DNA of 64,000 nt from Arcanobacterium_A hippocoleae_A (GTDB lineage: Bacteria; Actinomycetota; Actinomycetes; Actinomycetales; Actinomycetaceae): assembly GCA_040360365.1 (NCBI GenBank), contig CP136412.1. One strand, given 5' to 3'. A model generated the notes under the pieces. The model was not told the origin of the DNA. It did not search any database and saw nothing but the letters and a program-made list of their open reading frames with translations. Made by a program: the position numbers and the translations under genes. This document shows, piece by piece, positions 48,477-57,407 of the stretch (the stretch's first letter is position 1; each line of letters begins with the position of its first letter).

Positions 48477-50268
48477 ATGCGTACAAATCAACTCACGAAT
48501 ATGCAGCGCCCATCCGGAATGCCGTATCAGAAATATCAGCATTTCCTTGACCGCAATCCGGTTCGGCTTCCTGAGCGAACCTGGCCGAATAATCGGATTA
48601 CGAAAGCTCCGCGCTGGCTTTCTACTGATCTTCGCGACGGAAATCAGGCGCTGATCGAGCCGATGAATCCGCGGCAGAAACGTGAGATTTTTGATTTGCT
48701 TGTGCGTATTGGGGTGAAAGAAATCGAAGTCGGTTTTCCGGCTGCTTCTGAAACGGATTGGGAGTTCGTGCGTTCGCTTGCCGAATCTGGTGCAGTTCCC
48801 GAAGATGTAACGCTATCAGTGCTTACGCAGTCGCGTCCGGAGATTATTCACCGAACAATTGACGCAATTCAAGGTTTGCCTCGGGCAACTGTACATCTCT
48901 ATAACGCAACTTCGCCGATGTTTCGGGAAGTGGTTTTTCAGCACAGCCGGGAGCAGACTCGTGAGCTGGCTGTATCAGGTGCGCGTGAAGTGCTGGCATA
49001 TATGGAGAAAACAATTGATGATTCCACGATTTGCGGTTTTGAATATTCTCCGGAAATCTTTGTAGATACTGAGCTGGATTTTGCGCTTGAAGTGTGTGAA
49101 TCAGTGATGGACGTGTGGGAGCCTGGTCCGGGGCGGGAGATTATTTTGAACCTTCCGACAACCGTCGAGCGCTGCACACCGAATGTGTATGCTGATCAGA
49201 TTGAATGGATTTCAACAAATCTGAGCCGTCGTGAATATGCGGTGCTTTCGGCGCATAACCACAATGACCGCGGCACCGGTGTGGCAACTACAGAACTTGC
49301 TTTGCTGGCTGGTATTGACCGTGTCGAGGGGTGCCTTTTCGGGCAAGGGGAGCGCACGGGAAATGTCGACATAATTACTGTTGCACTGAATCTCTTTTCG
49401 CAGGGAGTTGATCCGGAGCTTGACATTTCTGATATCGACGGAATCAGGCGGGTAGTTGAAGCGGCTACACAAATGGATGTTTCACCGCGCACACCCTACA
49501 GCGGTGATTTAGTGTACACATCTTTCAGCGGATCACACCAGGATGCAATCAAAAAAGGATTTATGGCACGGAAAAAGCGGTAGCCGCGGCTGGCGGTGAC
49601 GAAAATGCGGTGAAATGGGATCTTCCGTATTTGCCGATTGATCCGAAAGATGTTGGCCGTTCTTATGAGGCAGTTGTACGTGTAAATTCCCAATCCGGCA
49701 AGGGCGGGATTGCATATCTGCTTTCAAGTTCGCACGGGTTGGAATTGCCGCGCCGGCTTCAAATTGAGCTTTCGGCGATTGTCCAAAAGTATGCTGACCG
49801 TTTCGGCGGAGAGATTTCCGCAGAAATTCTCTGGCAGATTTTTGCCGACGAATATTTACCGCATACTGCAGCTTCCGGGCTCAAGCCGTGGGGGCGCTAT
49901 ATGCTGCACGGCACCACAATTACAACAGCGGATGAGGGCGAACATTCGATGCTTACTGTTACGCTTTCCCAGCTTCTCGCCGACGGTACTCGCGAAGACC
50001 GGACAGTTGCTGCAAAGGGAATGGTCCAATCGATGCGTTTGTGAAAGCACTGGCGCAGGTTGGGATTACAGTGGCGGTGCTCGACTATGTAGAGCATGCG
50101 CTTTCTGCCGGCGGTGACGCTTTTGCGGCATCGTATGTGGAATGTAAATTCGACGATGATATTTTCTGGGGAGTGGGTATTGATTCTTCGACGATCACTT
50201 CCGCATTCAAAGCAATAATTTCGGCTGCAAACCGTGCGGAAAGATTTCGGCTCACCACGCAGAGTTGA
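48477..50268 (+). CDS. leuA: 2-isopropylmalate synthase
   Basis: First committed step of leucine synthesis: acetyl-CoA plus 2-oxoisovalerate. About 597 aa, the long actinobacterial type. APRWLSTDLRDGNQALIEPM is the metal and substrate site, GVKEIEVGFPAASETDWEFV follows, and SAHNHNDRGTGVATTELALL and GCLFGQGERTGNVDII are metal-binding. The C-terminal regulatory domain spans about 455-597. Breaks at GG 49570-49571 (restores FMAREKAVAAAGG) and AA 50020-50021 (restores AAKGNGPIDAFVKAL) each need one base. leuB/C/D are not in the window. Confidence 0.95.
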
Positions 50269-50308
50269 GTTTCCGTAGCTCGCGCCAAAATGGCGGTAAA
50301 CTGGTGCC

Positions 50309-51055
50309 GTGAATAAGACATATCGTGATCAGGCAATTGTGCTGCGCACCCAGGATTTAGGTGAAGCCGACCGGATTATCACGATGCTTACGCCGAACAA
50401 AGGCAAGATTCGTGCCGTCGCCAAAGGAGTACGAAAGACGAAATCGCGTTTTGGTGCGCGGCTTGAACCATTTTCTTATATTGATGTGCAATTGTATACA
50501 GGACGGACGTTTGATGTAATTACGCAGGTCGAATCAATTAATGCCTATCATCGCGCGATTATCACGAATTATCATGCGTTTACTTCTGCGACGGCAATGC
50601 TTGACGCGGTTAGTCATCTTATGGAGCAGGAGGGCGAAGCTGATTTTGCACAATTTGCACTTTTGCATGGAGCGATTCATGCAGTGGCGACGGGTGCACA
50701 TCTTCCTGATTTAATTCTTAACTCTTATCTGCTGCGGGCGATGCGGCAAGCAGGTTGGGAATTTGCGGTTTTTGAATGTGCAGTTTGCGGTACGGAAGGC
50801 CCGCATCGTGCTTTGAGTATTACTAGCGGCGGCGCAGTTTGTGAAATCTGCAAACCTGGCGGAGCGATAAATCCGGCGATTGAAACCTGGCAGCTGCTTG
50901 CAGCGCTGCTTGCGGGGGATTGGAAAGTAGCTGATTTTTCTGATGTGTCAGCTCGCCGCGCAGTGAGCGGAATTGTTAGTGCATTTTTGCAATGGCATAT
51001 TGAACAGCAGTTGAAGTCATTACGTTTTGTGCATTCGCGGCTTCTCAATACTTAG
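50309..51055 (+). CDS. recO: DNA repair protein RecO
   Basis: RecFOR pathway mediator, 248 aa, intact. KTYRDQAIVLRTQDLGEADR and IITMLTPNKGKIRAVAKGVR are the N-terminal OB fold; a zinc motif CAVCGTEGPHRALSITSGGA plus CEIC is present in the C-terminal part. The start is GTG 50309, 40 bp after leuA. Confidence 0.94.
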   Translation: MNKTYRDQAIVLRTQDLGEADRIITMLTPNKGKIRAVAKGVRKTKSRFGARLEPFSYIDVQLYTGRTFDVITQVESINAYHRAIITNYHAFTSATAMLDAVSHLMEQEGEADFAQFALLHGAIHAVATGAHLPDLILNSYLLRAMRQAGWEFAVFECAVCGTEGPHRALSITSGGAVCEICKPGGAINPAIETWQLLAALLAGDWKVADFSDVSARRAVSGIVSAFLQWHIEQQLKSLRFVHSRLLNT

Positions 51056-51102
51056 CGATGTAATCAGCGGACAGGAAAACGTTTAGGAGCTAATTTAATC
51101 TC

Positions 51103-51942
51103 ATGAGTGAAGAATTTTCATTTGAAAAACGGAAATCGCAAAATAGCGAAATCCCATTACACCGTGAAGGGATGAATCCTCCCAGTTTTGCGCGCAGTGA
51201 AGTTCCCAAACATGTTGCGATTGTGATGGATGGCAATGGACGCTGGGCAAATGCACAGGGATTGCCGCGTACAGCCGGGCATCGTGCTGGTGAATTTTCA
51301 TTAATGGATGTGATTGCCGGGGCGATTGAAACTGGAATTAAAGTACTCTCTGTGTATGCGTTTTCAACAGAAAATTGGAAGCGCTCGCCGCGTGAAGTAC
51401 ATTTCCTGATGGGGTATTCACGTGATGTTATTCGGGCCCGCCGTGCGCAGTTAAAAGAATGGGGAGTGAAAGTTGTATGGTCTGGGCGCAGACCGAAACT
51501 TTGGAAATCAGTGATTGCTGAAATGGAAACGACGGCAGATTTCACTGCGGATAATTCGCGGCTGATTTTGAATTTTTGCTTAAATTACGGCGGACAATAT
51601 GAGATTTCTGATGCTGTGCGCGAGATTGCTGCACGGGTAGAAAATGGGACGCTGCGGGCTGACGCAATCACTCCGGCCACAATCGGCAGACATTTGTATC
51701 AGCCGGAGCTGCCGCCAGTTGATTTATTTATTCGTACCGGCGGGGAACGGCGGACTTCGAACTTTTTGATTTGGCAATCCGCATATGCGGAAATGATGTT
51801 TCCTGCAGTGCCTTGGCCGGAGTTTCATCGGCAAGAACTTTGGGGATGTCTTGAAGATTATGCCGGACGGGAGCGCCGCTTTGGTGCTGCCGTGGATCAA
51901 GTTGCTGCGGATTCTCGGCAAGATACTGCTGCGGAAAATTAA
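51103..51942 (+). CDS. uppS: Isoprenyl transferase (undecaprenyl diphosphate synthase family)
   Basis: cis-Prenyltransferase making long polyprenyl diphosphate for cell-wall lipid carriers. 279 aa, intact. VAIVMDGNGRWANAQGLPRT holds the catalytic Asp, GHRAGEFSLMDVI and YAFSTENWKRSPREV follow, and LFIRTGGERRTSNFLIWQSA is the C-terminal motif. TAGGAG lies about 13 nt before ATG 51103. The product chain length cannot be inferred. Confidence 0.94.
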   Translation: MSEEFSFEKRKSQNSEIPLHREGMNPPSFARSEVPKHVAIVMDGNGRWANAQGLPRTAGHRAGEFSLMDVIAGAIETGIKVLSVYAFSTENWKRSPREVHFLMGYSRDVIRARRAQLKEWGVKVVWSGRRPKLWKSVIAEMETTADFTADNSRLILNFCLNYGGQYEISDAVREIAARVENGTLRADAITPATIGRHLYQPELPPVDLFIRTGGERRTSNFLIWQSAYAEMMFPAVPWPEFHRQELWGCLEDYAGRERRFGAAVDQVAADSRQDTAAEN

Positions 51943-51943
51943 A

Positions 51944-51973
51944 TTCCGGCTATGCGGGAAGGCATAGCCGGAA
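51944..51973. terminator. Terminator between convergent uppS and VIT genes
   Basis: Perfect 12-bp stem TTCCGGCTATGC / GCATAGCCGGAA with loop GGGAAG. On the minus strand a TTTAATTTT tract follows, so it suits the VIT gene best; the + strand lacks a T run. Confidence 0.65.
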
Positions 51974-52003
51974 ACTAGCCGCTGCAGCGGCAAAGCTGAT
52001 TAG

Positions 52004-52897
52004 TTAGCTGATATTTCCGCCAACAAAAGTTCCAATAATGTAGGTCACAATCATTGCGATATTTCCCCAGAGAATAGTGCGGAGCACAGCGGGGAGAATC
52101 GGTGCTTTTCCAAGATATGCGGATACAGATCCGGTAATTCCCAGCGCGATGCTCACTGCAGCCATTGTGAAAACTACGGCAAGCTGTGCGGGGGAAGCGA
52201 TAATGGCAATCAATGGAATTATCGCTCCCAAAGCGAAAGCAAGCATTGAAGCTCCTGCTGCGTGCCACGGATTTGTTAAATCATCTGGATCAATATTGAG
52301 TTCGTAACGGGCATGAGCGCTGGTGGCATCCTTTGCAGAAAGTTCTCGCGCTGTGGCGCGGGAAAGATAATCAGAGACCCCTTGTGCTTTAATGAAACCA
52401 GCTAGACGTTTTTCTGCACCGAGCGGATCCAGAGCGATTGCCTGCCGCTGGCGGTGCAGAGCGGCGCGCTCTGCATCACGCTGTGTGGATACTGACACGT
52501 ATTCGCCGGCTGCCATTGAAAGTGCGCCAGCTGCGAGACCGGCAATACCTGAGACGAGAAGTGCAAATCCGGAAACTGATGCGCCTGAGACTCCAACCAC
52601 AAGGCTTGCGGTGGAAACGATACCGTCGTTTGCTCCAAGTACACCGGCACGAAGCCAATTCAGTTTCGTGTTTAGTTTCGAGTTGATATCAGTGGCTGCT
52701 GCAGTATTCGATTTTTCGGTTCGCTCCGTATCGAGTGCTGGAATCGCTGCAGTACTATCGGTTCGGTGCTGTAAATTTAGCTGCAGTTCAGATTCAGCGG
52801 TATTAATCGGTTTTTCAGATGTTTCCAGAATGAGACAACCAGCAGTTGCACATTTGTGCTTCAGAGAATATTTTTGGTAATCAATCACTGTTGTCAT
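52004..52897 (-). CDS. VIT1/CCC1 family Fe2+/Mn2+ transporter
   Basis: Membrane transporter of 297 aa. The first 80 residues are polar and low-complexity. The VIT core starts at WLRAGVLGANDGIVSTASLV and continues with AAGALSMAAGEYVSVSTQRD. A cytosolic metal-binding loop rich in Arg/Glu and three more helices follow. The family moves Fe2+ or Mn2+ out of the cytoplasm. Nothing is frameshifted. A DtxR-like box lies about 100-120 bp upstream. Iron versus manganese cannot be told apart here. Confidence 0.9.
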   Translation of the reverse strand: MTTVIDYQKYSLKHKCATAGCLILETSEKPINTAESELQLNLQHRTDSTAAIPALDTERTEKSNTAAATDINSKLNTKLNWLRAGVLGANDGIVSTASLVVGVSGASVSGFALLVSGIAGLAAGALSMAAGEYVSVSTQRDAERAALHRQRQAIALDPLGAEKRLAGFIKAQGVSDYLSRATARELSAKDATSAHARYELNIDPDDLTNPWHAAGASMLAFALGAIIPLIAIIASPAQLAVVFTMAAVSIALGITGSVSAYLGKAPILPAVLRTILWGNIAMIVTYIIGTFVGGNIS

Positions 52898-53000
52898 TTC
52901 TACTCGCTTCGATAATTTTGAACGTTTTTTAATCTGTGTGCAATACTTGTCTTGTTATCTTCTTATCTTTAAATTAATCGGAAGTTGAAAATTAAACCAG

Positions 53001-53019
53001 CAAGGTGAGGCTTCCCTTG
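53001..53019. promoter_or_regulatory. Possible DtxR-family box upstream of VIT gene
   Basis: CAAGGTGAGGCTTCCCTTG matches the DtxR/IdeR 19-bp consensus (TTAGGTTAGGCTAACCTAA) at about 12 positions, including AGGT and AGGCT. It lies between the divergent VIT gene and the gene at 53060, so could act on either. Confidence 0.4.
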
Positions 53020-53059
53020 GATTGGTTTCAGCAAAACTCAACGGAACAGGTGCGGTTTT

Positions 53060-53602
53060 ATGGCCACTTTTCAGCGTTATTTGGTGCTGACCCCATTTGC
53101 GAAAGCCAATGTTCTTGAAAAAGTACTGCGCATCCGGAAACTTGCAGCAAACGTTATGAGGACTGATTCAGGTGCAGTTGTTTATCATGATTTGCTGGTA
53201 AAAGAATATGACGATTGGGATATTGCTGAGCTTCTCGGCGCTCCTGCGGAGTCAAAGCCGAATATTGCAGAATCGGAAGAAAGTGCCGCTGCGGCGAATT
53301 CTGGTGATGCTGATGCTGCTGCGTTTGTTAATTCAGATGCGGAATTCACTGCCGAAAACAGCGAAAATCCGGAATTTATCGCGAAAGTCCTCTCGCTTCT
53401 TTCTCCTTATGGGGTAATACTTTTTACCGTTGAACTCGGAGATGATATCGGCGGAGAGTCTGGTGTGTCTGGGATTGTACACGCGCAGCGCGTCGTCAAT
53501 GGCAAAATCACCGAGGAGATTGCTCCTGGTTTGCTGCTTGCTGTGATCGATCCGCAGATTGAAGATTTGTTGATTCAGCCCCAGATCAGCCGAATCATGT
53601 AA
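53060..53602 (+). CDS. Conserved-looking protein of unknown function
   Basis: 180 aa, no recognised family. Two ordered parts (about 1-60, RYLVLTPFAKANVLEKVLRI; about 105-180, VLSLLSPYGVILFTVELGDD) are joined by an acidic Ala/Glu/Asp/Ser-rich linker. The second part has GIVHAQRVVNGKITEEIAPG. No signal peptide or membrane helix. GGTGCGG is a plausible ribosome binding site before ATG 53060. Coding is supported by the clean frame, start signal and amino-acid composition. Confidence 0.65.
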   Translation: MATFQRYLVLTPFAKANVLEKVLRIRKLAANVMRTDSGAVVYHDLLVKEYDDWDIAELLGAPAESKPNIAESEESAAAANSGDADAAAFVNSDAEFTAENSENPEFIAKVLSLLSPYGVILFTVELGDDIGGESGVSGIVHAQRVVNGKITEEIAPGLLLAVIDPQIEDLLIQPQISRIM

Positions 53603-53780
53603 GCTAACCGCTGCCGCAAAAGCAGCGCACGTTCGCATAAAACCATGAAATTTATGCAAAGTACGTGAATTGCTCCGCGAGTGAGATTAGAAAAGCGAAA
53701 TCGCCCCCTCTTAACAGTTCGCTGTATTAAATACGCAAACTTTTCCGCTGTACCCGTCAATGCACTAATGAATAGATTTT

Positions 53781-54517
53781 ATGTCTGACTTTTCAAAACT
53801 TTTGCACGCAAATCCATTTTCTGCCGATACTGGAGAGATTCCTCCGCAGCTCGCAGCAGCCTTTTCTGCACCTCCCGAGCTGCGGACGGCAGCTGTTGTA
53901 AAAAATCTTGAACGGGTGCTTGTGGCTATTTACCCGCATTCGCAGCCGAAATTTGATGGCAGCGGAAAGGTGCAAGCACATCCTGCGTCATCAAATCCGC
54001 TGGAAGATGATGACGCACTTTTTGCGGCACATTTCTCGGCGGACGAAAAGCAATTGAAATTTTTTCGGACATTGATACGCTGCTGCAAGTGCATCCGAAA
54101 GCCCGTCCGATGCCGGTAAATATTAAAGATATTTCCCGGATTGCAATCAGCCGCGGATCAGGACTGATTGTGTTGAATCCGCAAAGCGATACCGTGCAGT
54201 ACTTGGGGCGTTCAGCTGTTGCGGCGCTTGCTGCCGAAACACAGTGGATTGCACCATGGGAAGATCACCAGATAGTGACGGAAATTCTGCATGGAATCGA
54301 AGCGGCTAATTTCGGTAAGCAAAGCAGCGAAATTTTGCAGCACATTACAGTGCATTCGAGTGCAAACGGAATTTGTGTCCTGAATCTTATGATTTCTAAA
54401 AATACGAAACGAGAAGCTGCAGTGCAATTAGTACGTACCGTGTTGGTGATAATTCAAAAGACTGCGTATTTGCGGGCACGCCTTGATGCGCTCGAAATCC
54501 GTCCAGTTTTTGCATAG
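53781..54517 (+). CDS. SseB family protein
   Basis: About 245 aa. The N-terminal domain of the SseB family is seen in VHPKARPMPVNIKDISRIAI, SRGSGLIVLNPQSDT, YLGRSAVAALAAETQWIAPW. One break at A4 54046-54049 joins LFAAHFSADEKAIEIFSDID to the rest. In many actinobacteria this gene lies directly upstream of infC, as here. Its function in actinobacteria is not established. Confidence 0.82.
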
Positions 54518-54766
54518 GATTCGCTGAGAATTACTACGTGGGCAAGCTCACCAGTAATTTTTTGAAAATACGGGTGTATCTTTGAGAAAACCGGGTGCGG
54601 CTGGTAAAGTTGGCTAACGACCGACTGGCAGATAGCCAGCACGCAAGCGGAGAAATCCCACCTGGGCGCTACTCGATTCGGCGCCGGGTTTGGAAATACG
54701 GTTAGTTTTATGATGCCGTATGCCCTCTGGGGGTCCGTGCGCGTCGCACATAAAACTAGAGGAGCA
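54518..54766 (+). promoter_or_regulatory. Long infC leader with hairpins
   Basis: A 250-nt untranslated region. A possible promoter is TTGAGA (54582-54587), 17 nt, TAAAGT (54605-54610). Local hairpins include CTGGC-agata-GCCAG, GGCGC...GCGCC and GTGCG-cgt-CGCAC just before the ribosome binding site. It suggests regulation of the infC-rpmI-rplT operon, but no known leader class was recognised. Confidence 0.4.
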
Positions 54767-55416
54767 ATTATCAACGAGCCAAGAATCAACGATCGAATCA
54801 ACGTGCCGGAAGTGCGTCTTGTAGGTCCGGGTGGTGAGCAGGTCGGCGTAATCGCAATTAAAAAGCATTGCAGTTGGCGATTGAAGCCAATCTCGATCTT
54901 GTAGAGGTTGCTCCAAACGCTAAGCCGCCCGTGGCAAAGCTGATGGACTACGGAAAATACAAGTATGAAGCAGCACAGAAAGCACGCGAGGCCAGGCGGA
55001 ATCAGGCAAGTACGCAGCTGAAAGAAATTCGGATTGGGTTAAAAATTGATCAGCATGATTATGAAACCAAGCTCAAGCGAATTTACAAGTTTCTTGATGC
55101 GGGAGATAAAGTAAAAATTCAGCTCCGTTTCCGGGGCCGTGAGCAGTCCCGTCCGGAAGAGGGCGTAAATCTGATGCAGCGGATTGCCCAGGATGCTGCC
55201 GAGAACGGTGTAGTTGAATCTGCTCCGCGTGTCGACGGGCGGGCGATGGTGATGGTACTTGCGCCAATTCGCCGTAAGTCGGAAGCCAAGTCTGATCAGC
55301 GCCGGCGGCGTGAAGCTGAGCGTGAAAGCCGTCGGATGAAAGAAGCTACCCGCGCGCAAAAGAATGCGGAGAAAATTGCTGCAAAGTCGGGCGAAGTTCA
55401 CGAAATATCAGAATGA
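54767..55416 (+). CDS. infC: Translation initiation factor IF-3 (non-ATG start)
   Basis: Binds the 30S subunit and checks start-codon choice. About 216 aa. NEPRINDRINVPEVRLVGPG and LDLVEVAPNAKPPVAKLMDY GKY are conserved. One break at A5 54860-54864 restores IAIKKALQLAIEANLDL. No ATG fits: the conserved N-terminus follows ATT ATC (54767-54772) right after AGAGGAG (54758-54764), so initiation is probably at ATC 54770 or ATT 54767. IF-3 genes are known for such rare starts, which let IF-3 repress itself. An in-frame ATG at 54710 would add 19 odd residues. The C-terminus has a long basic tail. Confidence 0.93.
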
Positions 55417-55512
55417 ACTTTCCGGCTTGGAAAACTAGTTTTAAAGCAGACACGAACAGGTACTTCGCAAGAAGTTAGACAGCTGCATGAAGCAGCTAGA
55501 GGGAGCATGGAA

Positions 55513-55707
55513 ATGCCAAAGATGAAGACACACTCCGGTACAAAGAAGCGTATCCGCGTTACCGGTAAGGGCAAGTTGATGCGTGAGCAGGCAAACAAGC
55601 GCCACCTTCTCGAACACAAGTCATCACGCCGTACTCGCCGTCTTTCCACTGATCAGCCAGTGGCAAAGGCAGATGTAAAGAAGATGAGCCGCCTTCTTGG
55701 CCGCTAA
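55513..55707 (+). CDS. rpmI: Ribosomal protein L35
   Basis: 64 aa, the usual length. MPKMKTHSGTKKRIRVTGKG is the conserved start. ATG 55513 is chosen over ATG 55507 because GAGGGAG lies 7 nt upstream of it and because of family length. Between infC and rplT as in nearly all bacteria. Confidence 0.97.
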   Translation: MPKMKTHSGTKKRIRVTGKGKLMREQANKRHLLEHKSSRRTRRLSTDQPVAKADVKKMSRLLGR

Positions 55708-55750
55708 TCGCGAGTATTAAAGCATTTTACGAAACAAGGAGAAATGAATA

Positions 55751-56131
55751 ATGGCACGCGTAAAGAATGCCCTCAATGCCAAGAAGAAGCGCCGCACAGT
55801 TCTCGATCGCGCATCGGGTTACCGCGGGCAGCGTTCCCGTCTTTACCGGAAGGCAAAGGAACAAGTAACACACTCATTCGTATACAACTACCGTGACCGC
55901 AAGGTTCGGAAGAATGAGTTCCGCAAGCTATGGATTACCCGTATTAACGCTGGTGCCCGCGCAAACGGCATGACCTACAACCGCTTTATGCAGGGTTTGA
56001 AACTTGCTGCAGTGGAAGTCGACCGCCGGATGCTTGCGGAGCTTGCAGTAAACGATCCGGCAGCTTTCGCCGCAATCGTTGAAATTGCCCGCAAAGCACT
56101 CCCAGAAGATGTAAACGCTCCAAAGGCATGA
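55751..56131 (+). CDS. rplT: Ribosomal protein L20
   Basis: 126 aa. ARVKNALNAKKKRRTVLDRA, SGYRGQRSRLYRKAKEQVTH and NEFRKLWITRINAGARANGM are diagnostic. ACAAGGAGAAATGA precedes the ATG. Last gene of the infC operon; a terminator follows. Confidence 0.98.
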   Translation: MARVKNALNAKKKRRTVLDRASGYRGQRSRLYRKAKEQVTHSFVYNYRDRKVRKNEFRKLWITRINAGARANGMTYNRFMQGLKLAAVEVDRRMLAELAVNDPAAFAAIVEIARKALPEDVNAPKA

Positions 56132-56157
56132 TTTCTGGCGGGATTCGCTTTTTATTT

Positions 56158-56200
56158 TTAGTCGGTGTTTTTAAGAATTTCTCTTAAAGGCACCGACTAA
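56158..56200 (+). terminator. Terminator after rplT
   Basis: TTAGTCGGTG pairs with CACCGACTAA (10 bp) around an inner TTTAAGA/TCTTAAA hairpin; TTTC follows. Confidence 0.8.
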
Positions 56201-56340
56201 TTTCACACAAACACAGCCGCAGAAACCAGCAATGAATCTGCACGGCAGGTTCGATTTCGAAGTGCAGCATTTTTCGCTGCTGCGTACAATTCTAGTAAAG
56301 ATTGTTTCCCGCGCAGTATGCGCCTGACCAAAGTGAACCG

Positions 56341-57168
56341 ATGCCGCGGAAAGAAATGCCTGTAAAAAATAGCCAGTTTAAGAAAGTCCAAGGGCTTTAT
56401 CGAAGCGCAAATCGGCGCAAATACGAGCAGGCGATAGTTGAAGGCCCGCAAGCTGTACGCGAACTGATTACAGCGCAAGCCAATCTTGTACGGGATGTGT
56501 ATGCGACGGAGCGGGCACTTACAGCGCATCCGGATGTTACACAATTGATTACCCGCAAAAACCTGTACTTACATCTTCTTCCTGCAGAACTATTTGCACA
56601 GCTCAGCACAGAAGCACAAGGGATTTTAGCCGTCGCCGATATCCCAGATGAACCAGATTTGAATGAAATTCTTGCCAATTCAAAGCTTTTGCTATTCGCA
56701 TTGCGCGCTTCTGATCCAGGAAATCTTGGCACAATTATCCGCGCTGCAGATGCGTTTGGAGCACAGGCAGTAATAACCGGTGAAGAATCAGTGGAAGCCG
56801 CGAATCCAAAAGTGATTCGTTCATCCGTCGGTTCAGTATTTCATCTGCCGGTAATTGAATCAGAACCGCCGGCTGCGCTTATCAAACGCGCAAAAGCGGC
56901 TGGATATCAAGTATTTGCTGCCGACGGAAACGCCGATTATTATCTCGACGAATTGTTAAGCGCCGCCGAAAATACACGGTTTAATCTGGCAAAGCCGACG
57001 CTTTGGGTCGTCGGAAATGAAGCACACGGTTTTTCAGCAGCAGAACGGGAATTAGCAGATGCGGCAATCGCGATTCGAATGCAGGGGAGAGCAGAATCGC
57101 TGAATGTGGCAATGGCTGCTTCGATTTGCCTCTACACCAGCGCCCAAGCCCAGCAAACACAATCCTGA
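56341..57168 (+). CDS. SpoU-family RNA 2'-O-methyltransferase (TrmH/RlmB type)
   Basis: 275 aa, intact. QGLYRSANRRKYEQAIVEGP is the N-terminal substrate domain. SPOUT motifs are RASDPGNLGTIIRAADAFGA, RSSVGSVFHLPVIE, WVVGNEAHGFSAAER and AESLNVAMAASICLY. The exact target (23S rRNA or tRNA) is not decided. It lies between rplT and pheS, as in many actinobacteria. ATG 56341 is used; 56302 and 56356 are alternatives. Confidence 0.92.
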   Translation: MPRKEMPVKNSQFKKVQGLYRSANRRKYEQAIVEGPQAVRELITAQANLVRDVYATERALTAHPDVTQLITRKNLYLHLLPAELFAQLSTEAQGILAVADIPDEPDLNEILANSKLLLFALRASDPGNLGTIIRAADAFGAQAVITGEESVEAANPKVIRSSVGSVFHLPVIESEPPAALIKRAKAAGYQVFAADGNADYYLDELLSAAENTRFNLAKPTLWVVGNEAHGFSAAERELADAAIAIRMQGRAESLNVAMAASICLYTSAQAQQTQS

Positions 57169-57331
57169 ATATTACGCTGGATGTTTGTGCTGACAGTAAT
57201 ACCTGCGAGGTATTTGTTCTGCATTTTCCGGCAGAAGTGAATCCGTGAAGAGCGGATAAACAACGTAATTATTCACAACTGGTGATACCCGTTCGCGCAC
57301 CTTCTTTTCGCCGAGTAATATGGGCTAGGGA

Positions 57332-57337
57332 TATAAT
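57332..57337 (+). promoter_or_regulatory. Candidate -10 element for pheST
   Basis: TATAAT about 70 bp before pheS ATG 57408. No good -35 lies at 16-18 bp, so the call is tentative. No T-box was found. Confidence 0.4.
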
Positions 57338-57407
57338 GACGCAAAATTTCTTGAAGTAAATTATGCGCCGCGTTAAGTAATAATGCGGAATAATGCGAGA
57401 GGGTATC

